From Candidatus Leptovillus gracilis (GTDB taxonomy: Bacteria > Chloroflexota > Anaerolineae > Promineifilales > Promineifilaceae): DNA of 64,000 bases. The position numbers and the translations under genes are program-made. Shown piece after piece: positions 35,476 through 45,139 of the stretch (within the stretch, counting starts at the first letter, position 1; every line of letters begins with the position of its first letter). The notes beneath the pieces were generated by a model. It saw only the letters and a program-made list of their open reading frames with translations. It made no database searches and had not been told where the DNA came from. Location of the stretch: NCBI GenBank assembly GCA_016716065.1, contig JADJXA010000007.1, positions 124,001 through 188,000 on the forward strand, in the 5' to 3' direction.

Positions 35476-35493
35476 CAATAGCGGAGGGCATTC

Positions 35494-36744
35494 ATGGAAA
35501 ACAGCAACCGGCAAAAGCCGCGTGTGGTCATCACCGGTATGGGTCTCATCACCGCGTTGGGCCATAACCTACCCGATACCTGGGCGGCCATTCTGTCCGG
35601 CCAACCTGGCATTGGTCCTTTCACCTCCATTGAACAAGGCGACCATACGTCCGGCGGCGCGTGCGAAATCAAAGACTTTGACGCCGAAGACCACATGGAC
35701 AAACGCCTGGCCCGCCGCCGCGACCGTTACCAACAATTGGCAACCATCGCCGCCAACGAAGCTATGGCCCAGGCCCAACTGCCCATTACCGCCGCCAATC
35801 GGGAACGCATTGGCGTCATTTTGGGCACGGGCGTCGGCGGCATCCGCACGTTGGTAGAACAAGAACATGTCGTCATCGAAAAAGGACTGCGCCGTGTCAG
35901 CCCCTTTGCCATTACCATGATAATGCCCAACGGCGCGGCGGGCATGTTGGCGATTGATTACGGCATTCAAGGCCCCACCACCACCATCACCACTGCCTGC
36001 GCGGCCGGCGCCGACGCCATCGGCCATGCCCTGCGCGCCATCCAATGGGGCGAAGTAGACGCCGTGTTAACCGGCGGCAGCGAAACCATCATCACCGACG
36101 TGGCTGTGGCCGGTTTTGAACGGGCCGGCGCCACTTCCAGCGCTGATAGTTTTGCGCCACGGCCGTTCGACAAAAACCGCGACGGCCTGGTAGTTGGCGA
36201 AGGGGCCGGTATGCTGGTGCTGGAGCGGTTGGACCACGCCCAGGCGCGCGGCGCAGCCATTCTGGGCGAAATTGTTGGCTACGGCCAAACCACCGACGCC
36301 CACCACATCACCGCCCCGGCCGAAGGCGGCGCCGGCGCCGCCAGAGCCATCCGCAAAGCATTGGCCGACGCCGGCCTGCAACCCACCGACGTGGACTATA
36401 TCAGCGCCCATGGCACAGCCACCCAGCTCAACGACGCGGCCGAAACGGCCGCTATCAAAAGCGTCTTTGGCTCCCACGCCTACAATCTAGCCGTCAGTTC
36501 CACCAAATCCATGACCGGCCACATCATGGGGGCTACCGGCGCCATCGAAACCATCTTTTGCGCCCTGGCAATTCGAGACCAGATCGCCCCACCAACTATT
36601 CATTATGAAACGCCCGATCCCGACTGCGACCTGGATTACGTGCCCAATGTGGCCCGCCCTGGTCGCATTCGCGTCTGCCTGAACCATGCTTTTGGGTTTG
36701 GCGGCCACAACGCCGTTCTGGCGATTCAGGAATTTGCCTTGTAG
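35494..36744 (+). CDS. fabF: beta-ketoacyl-ACP synthase II
   Basis: 416 residues. Catalytic Cys169 lies in TTACAAGADAIGHA, with His residues in SAHGTATQLND and MTGHIMGATGAIE and the gatekeeper region FGFGGHNAVL at the end. It elongates fatty acids by condensing malonyl-ACP with acyl-ACP. GGAGG precedes the ATG. It is followed by rnc, a neighbourhood common in many bacteria where acpP-fabF-rnc are adjacent; acpP is missing here. Length is normal. Confidence 0.93.
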   Translation: MENSNRQKPRVVITGMGLITALGHNLPDTWAAILSGQPGIGPFTSIEQGDHTSGGACEIKDFDAEDHMDKRLARRRDRYQQLATIAANEAMAQAQLPITAANRERIGVILGTGVGGIRTLVEQEHVVIEKGLRRVSPFAITMIMPNGAAGMLAIDYGIQGPTTTITTACAAGADAIGHALRAIQWGEVDAVLTGGSETIITDVAVAGFERAGATSSADSFAPRPFDKNRDGLVVGEGAGMLVLERLDHAQARGAAILGEIVGYGQTTDAHHITAPAEGGAGAARAIRKALADAGLQPTDVDYISAHGTATQLNDAAETAAIKSVFGSHAYNLAVSSTKSMTGHIMGATGAIETIFCALAIRDQIAPPTIHYETPDPDCDLDYVPNVARPGRIRVCLNHAFGFGGHNAVLAIQEFAL

Positions 36745-36790
36745 ACCTTAACATTTTTGAAACTTTTAGGGCCTTCGCTGTTTACTCACT

Positions 36791-37498
36791 ATGGACGAAG
36801 CTATTACCACGTTGCAAAGCCTCATCGGCGTACAATTTCATGATTATTCGCTGCTAACGCGCTCCTTAACGCACCGTTCTTTTTTAAATGAAAATGAACA
36901 AGTGCTGCAAGACAACGAACGCCTGGAATTTCTGGGCGACGCGGTGCTGGATTTTGTGGTTGGCGCTTATTTATATAACCGGCTCCCGGAAATGGACGAG
37001 GGCGAGCTGACCAGCCTGCGGGCGGCGTTGGTGCGGGCCGACACATTGGCTGAGTTTGCCCGCCAATGGCAGCTTGGCCGTTTTTTGCGCGTGGGCTTTG
37101 GCGAAGGGGAAAGCGGCGGCCGGGAGCGCACGCCCATCCTCTGCGCCACCTTTGAGGCGGTGATTGGCGCTATCTATCTGGACCAGGGCTTGCCGATGAC
37201 GCAGGCGTTGGTGGAAAAGTTGATTGCGCCAACGCTGGTCACCATCCTGGAAGAATCGCTGCACAAAGACGCCAAGAGTGAATTCCAGGTCTGGGCGCAG
37301 GCGCGCTATAACATCACCCCCCATTATGCTGTGGTGGAAACGGCCGGCCCTGACCATGCCAAGATATTTACCGTGCAGGTGATGATCGGTGAGCAGGCGT
37401 GGGGTACGGGTCAGGGGCGCAGCAAACAGATCGCGGCGCAGTCCGCCGCGCGAGAAGCGCTGCTCAAAGCGGAAGAATTGGACGAGGAAATGGCGTGA
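36791..37498 (+). CDS. rnc: ribonuclease III
   Basis: 235 residues. The RNase III signature NERLEFLGDAVLDFVV lies near residue 42, with a second acidic cluster in CATFEAVIGAIYLDQG, then a C-terminal double-stranded RNA-binding domain ending in GRSKQIAAQSAAREALL. It cleaves dsRNA during rRNA and mRNA processing. No Shine-Dalgarno is visible. Its stop overlaps the GTG start of the next gene (GTGA). Confidence 0.95.
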   Translation: MDEAITTLQSLIGVQFHDYSLLTRSLTHRSFLNENEQVLQDNERLEFLGDAVLDFVVGAYLYNRLPEMDEGELTSLRAALVRADTLAEFARQWQLGRFLRVGFGEGESGGRERTPILCATFEAVIGAIYLDQGLPMTQALVEKLIAPTLVTILEESLHKDAKSEFQVWAQARYNITPHYAVVETAGPDHAKIFTVQVMIGEQAWGTGQGRSKQIAAQSAAREALLKAEELDEEMA

Positions 37499-38319
37499 CC
37501 CGTTTACTGATTACTGGCGGCAGCAGTTACCTGGGGCAGCACTTTGTGTCGCAGGCGATGGCTGACCACGAGGTGTTGTATACCACCTTCAGCCAGGATC
37601 CGCTGGGCCTGCCCAACGGCCGTACCCTGGACATACGCCAGGAAACGGCCGTCCGCCAACTCGTCACCGATTTTGCCCCCGACGCCATCATCCACATGGC
37701 CGGGTCTAACCGCGGCGGCGATATGGCGGCGGTGATTGAACTGGGCGCGGCCCACATCAGCCAGGCGGCTGCTGCGGTGGGCGCGCGGCTCATCCACCTG
37801 TCTACCGATGTGGTCTTTTCCGGCCGTGGAGGCGCGCCATATAACGAAACGGCCGTGCCGACCCCGGTCAACGCCTATGGCCGGGCCAAAGCCAACGCCG
37901 AAACCACCGTCAGCGCCCACCCTAACCACGTCATCATCCGCACCTCGCTCATCTACAGTTTGCAGCGGATGGACCACGGTACCGCCTGGATGGTCCACGC
38001 CCTGCACGCCAATCAGCCGGTGACGCTGTTCGACAACCAGATTCGCAACCCGGTGTGGCTGAACACGCTGGCGGACGCCTGCCTGGAACTGATCCACCAC
38101 CCCTACACCGGCATCCTCAACGTGGCCGGCCGCCAGGTGATGACGCGAGCCGAATTTGCCCTGAAAATGTTAGACTGGTGGGGCATCGGCCAGCGCCAAA
38201 CGTTGACCATTGGGCCGTCTACCGGCGGCCAGTGGCCCCTGAACTGCGAGTTGGATTTGCGGCGGGCAGCGGCCGTTTTGCAGATTCCCCTCCTCGGTGT
38301 GGATGATGTGTGCCGGTGA
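37495..38319 (+). CDS. RmlD-like sugar-nucleotide reductase
   Basis: 274 residues starting at GTG 37495, which overlaps the rnc stop. LLITGGSSYLGQHF binds NAD(P)H; YxxxK appears as YGRAKANAE, and HLSTDVVFSGRGGAPYNE is the classic stretch of dTDP-4-dehydrorhamnose reductases (SDVVFDG...). It may make dTDP-rhamnose or another deoxysugar, or act as a methionine adenosyltransferase beta-like protein. No other rml gene is nearby. Longer upstream frame to 37399 is a shadow within rnc. Confidence 0.83.
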   Translation: MTRLLITGGSSYLGQHFVSQAMADHEVLYTTFSQDPLGLPNGRTLDIRQETAVRQLVTDFAPDAIIHMAGSNRGGDMAAVIELGAAHISQAAAAVGARLIHLSTDVVFSGRGGAPYNETAVPTPVNAYGRAKANAETTVSAHPNHVIIRTSLIYSLQRMDHGTAWMVHALHANQPVTLFDNQIRNPVWLNTLADACLELIHHPYTGILNVAGRQVMTRAEFALKMLDWWGIGQRQTLTIGPSTGGQWPLNCELDLRRAAAVLQIPLLGVDDVCR

Positions 38320-38454
38320 TGGGTAACGGCCGTTTGCCTTGCCCATGCCCCTCTTCTTTATAGCCCTCCTCACCTCTGGCTCATGCCCTACTCAGACAAT
38401 TTTTTAGGCCTCGATTTAGATATTTTTAGAACAGCTTGAAGCGTCTCACCCCCT

Positions 38455-38483
38455 TGACTTTTGCTCGTCGAGTATGCTAGACT
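38455..38483 (+). promoter_or_regulatory. likely promoter of the primary sigma-factor gene
   Basis: TTGACT (38455-38460), 17-base spacer, TAGACT (38478-38483). It would give a leader of about 80 bases ahead of the TTG start. Confidence 0.5.
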
Positions 38484-38570
38484 GCCCCAGTGCAGGAAGA
38501 GGCAGAGTTGGGTGAGAGTCACAATACCACACAACCTGAGCACAATTTTATTTAAGGAGAAAAGGGAATC

Positions 38571-39821
38571 TTGAGCGATTTAGACAATCCATTTGATGAA
38601 ATGGACGTAGTTGGCGCTTTGCTAACTGATGGTATGGAGCAGGGGTACATCACATACGATCAAATTCTTGAAGCTCTCCCCCACGTAGAAAACAATTTAC
38701 CGCTTTTAGAGGCGATCCTGGAAGAAGCCCAATCTATGGGTGTGCCGGTGTTTGAAAACGAGGACGAGGCCAGCAACGCGATGAGCGCGGCCTTAGAAGA
38801 CACCGAACTGGCTGATTTGGCTGACCTGGATGATACCGATGGTCCTGTTTTTACGGCGTCGTCTCCCAAAGCGCACGTTGCTCCCTTATTTGATCTGAGT
38901 AACGTGCCGATTGACGATTCGGTTGGCCTGTATTTCCGTGAAATGGGGCAGCAGCAGCTGCTGACGGCTGACGAAGAAGTGCAGTTGGCCATGGAAATTG
39001 AGGCCGGTCGCGCCGCCGAAGATGTGATGCAGAGTGGGGAGTACAACATCACGGATTATGATGAGATGGATGAGCTGGAACGTTTGATCGAAGTGGGCAA
39101 CGCGGCCCGCGCTCATCTTATTCGGGCAAACACCCGTCTGGTTGTGAGTATCGCCAAAAAATATCGGGGGCGTGGCCTACAATTCCTGGACCTGATTCAG
39201 GAAGGCAACGTCGGGCTGATGAAAGCGGTAGAAAAGTATGATTATCGCCGGGGTAATCGGTTTAGCACCTATGCCACCTGGTGGATTCGGCAGGCGGTGA
39301 CGCGGGCGTTGGCCAATCACGGCCGTACCATTCGTATTCCGGCCCATTTAGGCGGACGCATCAGCAAATTGTATCAGGTCGCCCAGGAGTTAGAGCAGGA
39401 ATACGGCCGTCAACCTACCGCCGAAGAAATCGCCGAAAACATGGAACTGCCGGCCGAGCGCGTCCGCTGGATGCTGCGCACCAGCCGCCAGCCCGTCCAC
39501 CTGGAACGCCCCGTCGGCGACGAATCCGACGCCGAACTGGGTGACTTTATCGAAGACATCGAAGCGCCGCCGCCGGCCGAAATGGTCGCCAACAAAATGC
39601 TCACCGAAGAGCTGGGCGATATTTTAGACCAACTAACCCCCCGCGAGGCGCGCATTTTGCGCCTGCGCTATGGGCTGCAAGACGGCGAGTCGCGCACCCT
39701 CAAAGAGGTGGGCGAAATGTTTGGTCTGTCCCGCGAACGCATCCGGCAGCTTGAAAAAGAAGCGCTGCGTAAACTGCGCCATCCCAACTTTGCCGGTCAT
39801 TTACGCCAATACCTGAACTGA
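38571..39821 (+). CDS. rpoD: primary RNA polymerase sigma factor
   Basis: 416 residues. After an acidic N-terminal region, sigma region 1.2 (DDSVGLYFREMGQQQLLT), region 2 with RLVVSIAKKYRGRGL and FLDLIQEGNVGLMKAVEKYDY, the -10-recognising FSTYATWWIRQAVTRAL, region 3 (RIPAHLGGRISKL) and region 4 with the -35 helix-turn-helix LKEVGEMFGLSRERIRQLEKEALRKLR. All are full consensus for RpoD/SigA. The start is TTG with AAGGAG 11 bases upstream; no ATG fits. It fits the consensus promoters seen before asd, groES and tRNAs. Confidence 0.95.
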   Translation: MSDLDNPFDEMDVVGALLTDGMEQGYITYDQILEALPHVENNLPLLEAILEEAQSMGVPVFENEDEASNAMSAALEDTELADLADLDDTDGPVFTASSPKAHVAPLFDLSNVPIDDSVGLYFREMGQQQLLTADEEVQLAMEIEAGRAAEDVMQSGEYNITDYDEMDELERLIEVGNAARAHLIRANTRLVVSIAKKYRGRGLQFLDLIQEGNVGLMKAVEKYDYRRGNRFSTYATWWIRQAVTRALANHGRTIRIPAHLGGRISKLYQVAQELEQEYGRQPTAEEIAENMELPAERVRWMLRTSRQPVHLERPVGDESDAELGDFIEDIEAPPPAEMVANKMLTEELGDILDQLTPREARILRLRYGLQDGESRTLKEVGEMFGLSRERIRQLEKEALRKLRHPNFAGHLRQYLN

Positions 39822-39837
39822 CCTGATTTGTTGTACC

Positions 39838-39932
39838 AGTGTTCAGCAGTCAGTTTTCAGAGGGTGTTTTCCAGAGCTGACGCCGACTGAAAACTGGCCA
39901 CTGAATACTGAATACTGAATACTGAATACAGC
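39838..39932. repeat. TCAGT / GAATACT repeat after rpoD
   Basis: Forward units (GTGTTCAGCAGTCAGTTTTCAG) are followed by reverse-sense ACTGAAAACTGG and four copies of ACTGAATACTGAATA-type words. The halves are complementary and form a long imperfect hairpin between the rpoD stop and its terminator. Confidence 0.75.
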
Positions 39933-39945
39933 TACGACTCTTTTA

Positions 39946-39977
39946 GAAAGGCCCCTCTGCTGAGGGGCTTTCTTTTT
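39946..39977 (+). terminator. rho-independent terminator of rpoD
   Basis: GAAAGGCCCCTC-tgct-GAGGGGCTTTC followed by five T. A near-identical hairpin follows groEL. Confidence 0.9.
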
Positions 39978-40094
39978 GCCTGTTTTTAGGAGTTTCACGG
40001 CCCCTTCACCGTTGTTTCACCACGCTTTTACCGCAGTTTGCTGCCAGATGCGTTACCTTGCAGGCAGCACGATAGCAGATATTGGAGAAACTGT

Positions 40095-41732
40095 GTGGAA
40101 CTAAGGCAATACGTATATTTGGTTTGGCGCTGGTTGTGGTTGATTATCTCCGGCGTGCTGCTGGCTGGCGGTGTTGCTTATTATGTCAGCCGCGCACAAG
40201 CGCCGGTTTATCGCGCTTCCGCTACTCTGTTGGTCATCGAAGGCAGTAATGGCGTAGATACCGCCTATAACGCGCTGCTGACCAGCGAGCAGTTGGCCCA
40301 GTCTTACGCCGAGCGGCTGAAGAATTATGAAGTGCTGGCTGAGGCGCTGGCTAACCTGGGGCTGTCTCTGCCGCCTGAAGACCTGGTGGAATTCCTGCAA
40401 GTGCAGTTGGTCAATAATACGCAGCTCATTATTCTGAGCGTGGAGAATACCGACCCGCAGGTGGCCCGCGACCTGGCGAATGAAATTCCGGCCGTATTTG
40501 CCGAACGTAACAGCGCCCAACAGTTGGCGCGTTATGCCAGCCTTAAGTTAAGTCTGGAAGATGAACTGCAGCGGTTGGCGGGTGAATTGGCGAATGCCGA
40601 GACGGCTCTGGCGATAGAATTAGAGAGGCCAGTGTTAAACCAAACGGCCGTTAACCGCCAAAACGACAACATCCTTCGCCTGCGCGAAACCTACGCCCGC
40701 ATGTTGGTCAACTTCGAAGATGTGCGCATCGCCGAGGTACGCAGCCTGGACAATCTGGTCATTGACGAAGCGGCGCGCCTGCCGCTGCTGCCTGTTCGTC
40801 CCCGTGTCGTGACCAATACGCTGCTGGCGGCCGTTGTTGGCGGCATGTTGGCCCTGGGGTTGGTGTTCCTGGTGGAGTATCTGGATGACACGCTCAAAAA
40901 CCCGAAAGACATTGAACTGAACATCGGTCTGACGACGCTTGGCTCCTTACAAAAAGTAAAAGTCACCAAGCCGGTAGACGCCCTGGTTGTGGCGATGGAA
41001 CCCCGTTCACCGGCGGCCGAGGCTTACCGCCAGATACGGACCAACATCCAATTTATTAGCGTAGACCGGGAAGTACGCACCTTGCTCATCACCAGCGCCA
41101 ACATTGGCGAGGGCAAAACGACCGTCTCCATCAACCTGGCGACGGCCCTGGCGCAGTCTGGCAAACGGGTGTTGTTGGTAGACACCGATATGCGCCGCCC
41201 CATGCTGCACCGGATGTTAGAAGTAGACGGCAGCAAAGGGTTGAGCAACTTAATTATTCGCGGGCGGGAAGACGCGCATTACATCAAAGGGACGCTCATC
41301 CCGAACCTCTATGTGCTGCCGGCCGGCCGCCTGCCACCCAATCCGGCGGAATTGTTGGGGTCGGAGCGTATGAAAGAGGTTTTTGCCTGGCTAAAAGATC
41401 AGGCTGATTATGTCATTTTCGACAGCCCGCCGGTGTTGGCGGTGACCGACGCCGTGGTTTTGTCGCGCCTGGTGGATACGACGATTCTTGTCGCCAGTGC
41501 GGGGCACACCCGTTACCCGGCGTTTGGCACGGCCGTCGCCCAAATTCAAGCCCTGGACAGCCCCATCGCCGGAGTCATCTTAAACAAGGTAAACGCCAAC
41601 GGCCGTTTCGGGCACGCCTACAACTATTATTACCGCACCAACTATCAGCCCGTGCCAGAGGGGAACGGCCGTAAATCCTGGAAAGAACGCCTGCAAACCA
41701 TCAATACCGGCTTCCTCAACCTGTTCCACTAA
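40095..41732 (+). CDS. polysaccharide co-polymerase / tyrosine autokinase (Wzc/CpsCD-like)
   Basis: 545 residues. Membrane segments near residues 12-35 and 245-265 enclose a Wzz-type extracellular domain. The C-terminal BY-kinase domain has Walker A ITSANIGEGKTTVSINLA, Walker A' LLVDTDMRRPM and Walker B VIFDSPPVLAVTD, followed by a Tyr-rich stretch (AYNYYYRTNY) suited for autophosphorylation. It controls chain length and export of an exopolysaccharide. I chose GTG 40095 because GGAG lies seven bases upstream. No other export gene is adjacent. Confidence 0.9.
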   Translation: MELRQYVYLVWRWLWLIISGVLLAGGVAYYVSRAQAPVYRASATLLVIEGSNGVDTAYNALLTSEQLAQSYAERLKNYEVLAEALANLGLSLPPEDLVEFLQVQLVNNTQLIILSVENTDPQVARDLANEIPAVFAERNSAQQLARYASLKLSLEDELQRLAGELANAETALAIELERPVLNQTAVNRQNDNILRLRETYARMLVNFEDVRIAEVRSLDNLVIDEAARLPLLPVRPRVVTNTLLAAVVGGMLALGLVFLVEYLDDTLKNPKDIELNIGLTTLGSLQKVKVTKPVDALVVAMEPRSPAAEAYRQIRTNIQFISVDREVRTLLITSANIGEGKTTVSINLATALAQSGKRVLLVDTDMRRPMLHRMLEVDGSKGLSNLIIRGREDAHYIKGTLIPNLYVLPAGRLPPNPAELLGSERMKEVFAWLKDQADYVIFDSPPVLAVTDAVVLSRLVDTTILVASAGHTRYPAFGTAVAQIQALDSPIAGVILNKVNANGRFGHAYNYYYRTNYQPVPEGNGRKSWKERLQTINTGFLNLFH

Positions 41733-41776
41733 CCAAAAGCTCTTATCCGCTTTAGCCACAACCCCGGCCATTACGG

Positions 41777-41782
41777 TATAAT
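41777..41782 (+). promoter_or_regulatory. -10 box consistent with leaderless ABC-F mRNA
   Basis: TATAAT ends eight bases before ATG 41791. No Shine-Dalgarno is seen, and the -35 region is weak, so a transcript starting at the AUG is likely but unproven. Confidence 0.45.
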
Positions 41783-41790
41783 CAGCCGCT

Positions 41791-43830
41791 ATGGCAATTC
41801 TGACCACCACCAACCTGGGCCAATCCTTCGGCGCGTTTGACCTGTTCAGCGGCATCTCCGTTAGCATCCCTAAAGACGGTAAAGTCGGCCTGGTTGGTCC
41901 CAACGGCATCGGCAAAACCACCTTCCTCCTCATCCTGGCCGGGCAGATGGCCCCCTCGGCCGGCAGCATCCATATGGCCAAAGGAACCCGCTTTGGTTAC
42001 TTGCGCCAGGAAGCCGCCGAAGCTTTTTCCGGTCGGCAGCACAGCGTCTACGATGAAATGCTGCTGGTCTTCAAACAACTCCGAGCCACCGAAACCGAAC
42101 TGCACGCCATGGAAACCGCCATGAGCGATCCGGCCATCAGTCAATCTGCCAGCGACGACTTGTTCGAGCGCTACAGCGCCTTGCAAGCGCAATTTGAACT
42201 GGCCGGCGGCTACCAATACGACCTGCGTATCCGTCAGGTTCTCACCGGCCTGGGGTTCGATGACCAGACCTGGCAGCTGCCCTTGCCCCACCTCAGCGGC
42301 GGGCAAAAGACCCGCGTCCTGCTGGCCCGGCTGCTGCTGGAAGCGCCCGACCTGCTCATCCTCGACGAGCCGACCAATCACCTGGACGTACAGGCCATCG
42401 AATGGTTGGAAGGCACGCTCAAAACCTGGGAAGGCGCGGTCCTCATCGTCAGCCACGACCGCTATTTTCTGGACAAAACCGTCAACACCATTTGGGAAAT
42501 GACCCCTACCGACATCCAGACCTACCGTGGCAACTATTCCGCCTACGTGATGCAGCGCGACGCGCGCTGGGAACGCCGCCTGGAGGAATTTGCGACACTC
42601 AAGGAGCGGCTGGAAAAAGAAGTGGATTACATCCGCCGCAACATGGCCGGGCAGCGCACGCAAATGGCCCAGGGCAAACTCAGCCGCCTCAGCCGGGAAG
42701 TGGCGGCCATCCGCGCTGGTGGGTTGGGCGTGTTGGGCGATTTAGAAAGCAAAGGTTGGATGCAGGTGAAAGCGGAATATGGCGTGGAGATGCAGGCGTC
42801 CACCATCGGCGAACTCCATGAACAAATTAAAGCCTTGCAAGGACCAGGTCGTCCGGCAGAAGTAAAAATGCGCATCCAGGCCTCTCATCGCAGTGGCAAC
42901 CTGGTGCTGCGTACCAGCAGCCTGCAAATTGGCTTCCCCGGCGCTCTGCTGTTTACGGCCGATGACATTGTGTTGAATCGCCAGGAACGGGCGGCGTTGA
43001 TTGGACCCAACGGCGCTGGCAAAACCACCTTTTTGCGCACCATTTTGGGCCATCAGCCGCCACTGGCCGGGCAGATTACGCCGGGAGCCAGCCTGGAAAT
43101 CGGCTACTTTTCGCAGGCCCATGATAATTTGAACCGGGACAACACCGTGTTAGACGAACTGCTGGCGCAGCAAAACATGATGCTCAGCGAGGCCCGCAGC
43201 TATCTGGCGCGCTATCTGTTTCGCGGCGACGATGTGTACAAACCTATCAGCCTGCTCAGCGGCGGGGAGCGCGGGCGGTTGGCGTTGGCTTTGCTGGCCT
43301 TGCAAAAGGCCAACTTTTTGCTGTTGGATGAGCCGACGAATCACCTGGACATCCCAGCGCAGGAGACGTTGCAGGCGGCCCTGGCCGAGTTTGAAGGGAC
43401 AATTTTGATGGTGACCCACGACCGGTATCTGGTGGACCGGCTGGCGACGCAAATTTGGGAACTGCGCGACGGCCGTCTCCGCATTTACACCGGCAGTTAC
43501 CAGGAGTACCTGGCGCAGCGCAGCCTGGAAACCGAAGCTGCGCGCGAAGCCGCTGCCCAGGCCCGCGCCGTTATCACCCCGGCCAGCAACGGCGACGATG
43601 CGCCCCGGCTGAGCAAAAATGAGCAGCGCAGACGGGCCGAAGCCCTGGCCGCTTTGGAACGGCAAGTCCATGAATTGGAAGCCCGGCTGCACGCCATCAG
43701 CCAGACACTGCAAGCGGCCACCCAGGCGCAATCCTTTGACAAGATACAAAGCCTGAGCTTAGAATACGCCGCTGTGGAAGAAGAATTGGCGCAGCGTATG
43801 AGCGAATGGGAGACATTGGCGCATGAGTGA
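41791..43830 (+). CDS. ABC-F family ATPase
   Basis: 679 residues with two ABC cassettes and no membrane segment. First cassette: GPNGIGKTT, signature LSGGQKTRVLLARLLL, Walker B LLILDEPTNHLD. Second: GPNGAGKTT, LSGGERGRLALALLAL, LLLDEPTNHLD. A linker rich in charged residues and a C-terminal coiled coil (about 590-675) fit the Uup/YdiF-like subgroup. ABC-F proteins act at the ribosome. The mRNA may be leaderless. The stop overlaps the following coaE start by eight bases. Confidence 0.93.
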   Translation: MAILTTTNLGQSFGAFDLFSGISVSIPKDGKVGLVGPNGIGKTTFLLILAGQMAPSAGSIHMAKGTRFGYLRQEAAEAFSGRQHSVYDEMLLVFKQLRATETELHAMETAMSDPAISQSASDDLFERYSALQAQFELAGGYQYDLRIRQVLTGLGFDDQTWQLPLPHLSGGQKTRVLLARLLLEAPDLLILDEPTNHLDVQAIEWLEGTLKTWEGAVLIVSHDRYFLDKTVNTIWEMTPTDIQTYRGNYSAYVMQRDARWERRLEEFATLKERLEKEVDYIRRNMAGQRTQMAQGKLSRLSREVAAIRAGGLGVLGDLESKGWMQVKAEYGVEMQASTIGELHEQIKALQGPGRPAEVKMRIQASHRSGNLVLRTSSLQIGFPGALLFTADDIVLNRQERAALIGPNGAGKTTFLRTILGHQPPLAGQITPGASLEIGYFSQAHDNLNRDNTVLDELLAQQNMMLSEARSYLARYLFRGDDVYKPISLLSGGERGRLALALLALQKANFLLLDEPTNHLDIPAQETLQAALAEFEGTILMVTHDRYLVDRLATQIWELRDGRLRIYTGSYQEYLAQRSLETEAAREAAAQARAVITPASNGDDAPRLSKNEQRRRAEALAALERQVHELEARLHAISQTLQAATQAQSFDKIQSLSLEYAAVEEELAQRMSEWETLAHE

Positions 43831-45070
43831 CCAGCCGCAAACCATCACCCTTGCCGGCAAACTAATCATTGGCTTGACGGGTAACATTGCCAGTGGCAAA
43901 TCGGCCGTGATGCGTCTGGCCGCCGAACAGGGCGCGTTGACCATAGACGCCGACAAGATCGTCCACGAGTTGATGGACCACGACCCAGATATTCAGGCGG
44001 CCATTGCCGTGGCTTTTGGCTCGGAGGTGCGCCGGGAAGACGGCCGTATCAACCGCCGCGCCCTGGGCCAGATTGTGTTTAACGACCCGGCCGCGCTGCA
44101 AGACCTGGAAGCGATGCTGCATCCGGCTGTGCGCGTTGTCGTCGCCGAACGCATCAGCGCCAGTCCGTCGGCCATCGTCTTTATTGAAGCCATCAAACTG
44201 CTGGAAGGCGACCTGGCAAAAGCGTGCCACCAGATTTGGGTGACGCGCTGCCAGCGTCAGCGCCAACTGCAGCGGCTGATGATCTGTCGTGGTCTGGATG
44301 CCGAGGGCGCGGCCACGCGCATCAAAGCGCAGCCGCCGCAGGAAGAAAAAGTGGCGCTGGCCGACGTGGTGCTAGACACCGATGGCCTGATGACGGAAAC
44401 GGAATCACAGTTTATGCTGGCCTGGAACCGTTTGCCCGACCCGGCGGCGGCGGCGCCGATGACGTTGCTGATCGGCGATACGGCCGCTGCCGCTAGAACC
44501 AGACCCCGCACCACCGGTCCACAAAGTCTGAAAGAGCTGCTGGCGTCGGCCCACAAGCCCGCCGGCGAACGGACATGGCCGGATGCGCTCCAGGTGCGGC
44601 GCGCTAAACCGTCCGACATTCCTTCAGTGCTGCTGCTGATCCAAAGGGCGACCAACGGGACCGTCACCATGAAGCGAGCCGATCTGCTTATGTCGTTCAG
44701 CGAGCGCAGCTATTTTATGGGCCAGATTGGGGCTGAGGTGGGTGTGGTGATGGGTTGGAGCATAGATGCCCAGGTAGCCCGAATTGACCAGATTTTTGTG
44801 CTGCCGGCTGTGGATGCCTGGCTGACGGCGACGGCCGTTTTGCTGGAAATCGAAAAATCGGCCAACGCCCACATCGGCGAACTGGTGGCCGCTTTTTTGC
44901 CGGCCGACGCGCCGGATGAATTGCCTACCCTGTTCCGCGATGAGGGGTATATTGTCGTAGAACATGAACTGCTGCCGGACGTATGGCAAACGGCCGTAGC
45001 CGAATCGCAGCCGCCCGACACATTACTCATGATCAAAGTATTGCGAGACGAGCGCCTGCACAAAAGCTAA
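43823..45070 (+). CDS. coaE: dephospho-CoA kinase fused to a GNAT-like domain
   Basis: 415 residues, about twice normal CoaE. Residues 1-205: P-loop GLTGNIASGKSAV, IDADKIVHEL, FGSEVRREDGRINRRALGQIVF and a lid with RxxRQLQRL, which phosphorylates dephospho-CoA to CoA. After a linker, residues about 255-412 look like a GNAT acyltransferase domain: LQVRRAKPSDIPSVLLLIQRA, MGWSIDAQVARIDQIFVLPA and DEGYIVVEHELLPDVW; the acetyl-CoA loop is not clear, so catalysis is uncertain. GGAG lies nine bases before ATG. The linkage of CoA synthesis to a CoA-using fold is unusual. Confidence 0.83.
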   Translation: MSDQPQTITLAGKLIIGLTGNIASGKSAVMRLAAEQGALTIDADKIVHELMDHDPDIQAAIAVAFGSEVRREDGRINRRALGQIVFNDPAALQDLEAMLHPAVRVVVAERISASPSAIVFIEAIKLLEGDLAKACHQIWVTRCQRQRQLQRLMICRGLDAEGAATRIKAQPPQEEKVALADVVLDTDGLMTETESQFMLAWNRLPDPAAAAPMTLLIGDTAAAARTRPRTTGPQSLKELLASAHKPAGERTWPDALQVRRAKPSDIPSVLLLIQRATNGTVTMKRADLLMSFSERSYFMGQIGAEVGVVMGWSIDAQVARIDQIFVLPAVDAWLTATAVLLEIEKSANAHIGELVAAFLPADAPDELPTLFRDEGYIVVEHELLPDVWQTAVAESQPPDTLLMIKVLRDERLHKS

Positions 45071-45139
45071 TACGAGGCGACCGGCGACCCATTTGCTACG
45101 CGCCGCTCGCTACGCGCCACACGCAAAAAGGATTTTCAC

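Noticed and set aside
39838..39932. Tandem repeat array considered as a CRISPR
   Set aside because: Units are 7-9 bases, imperfect and in both orientations, without spacers; no cas genes nearby.
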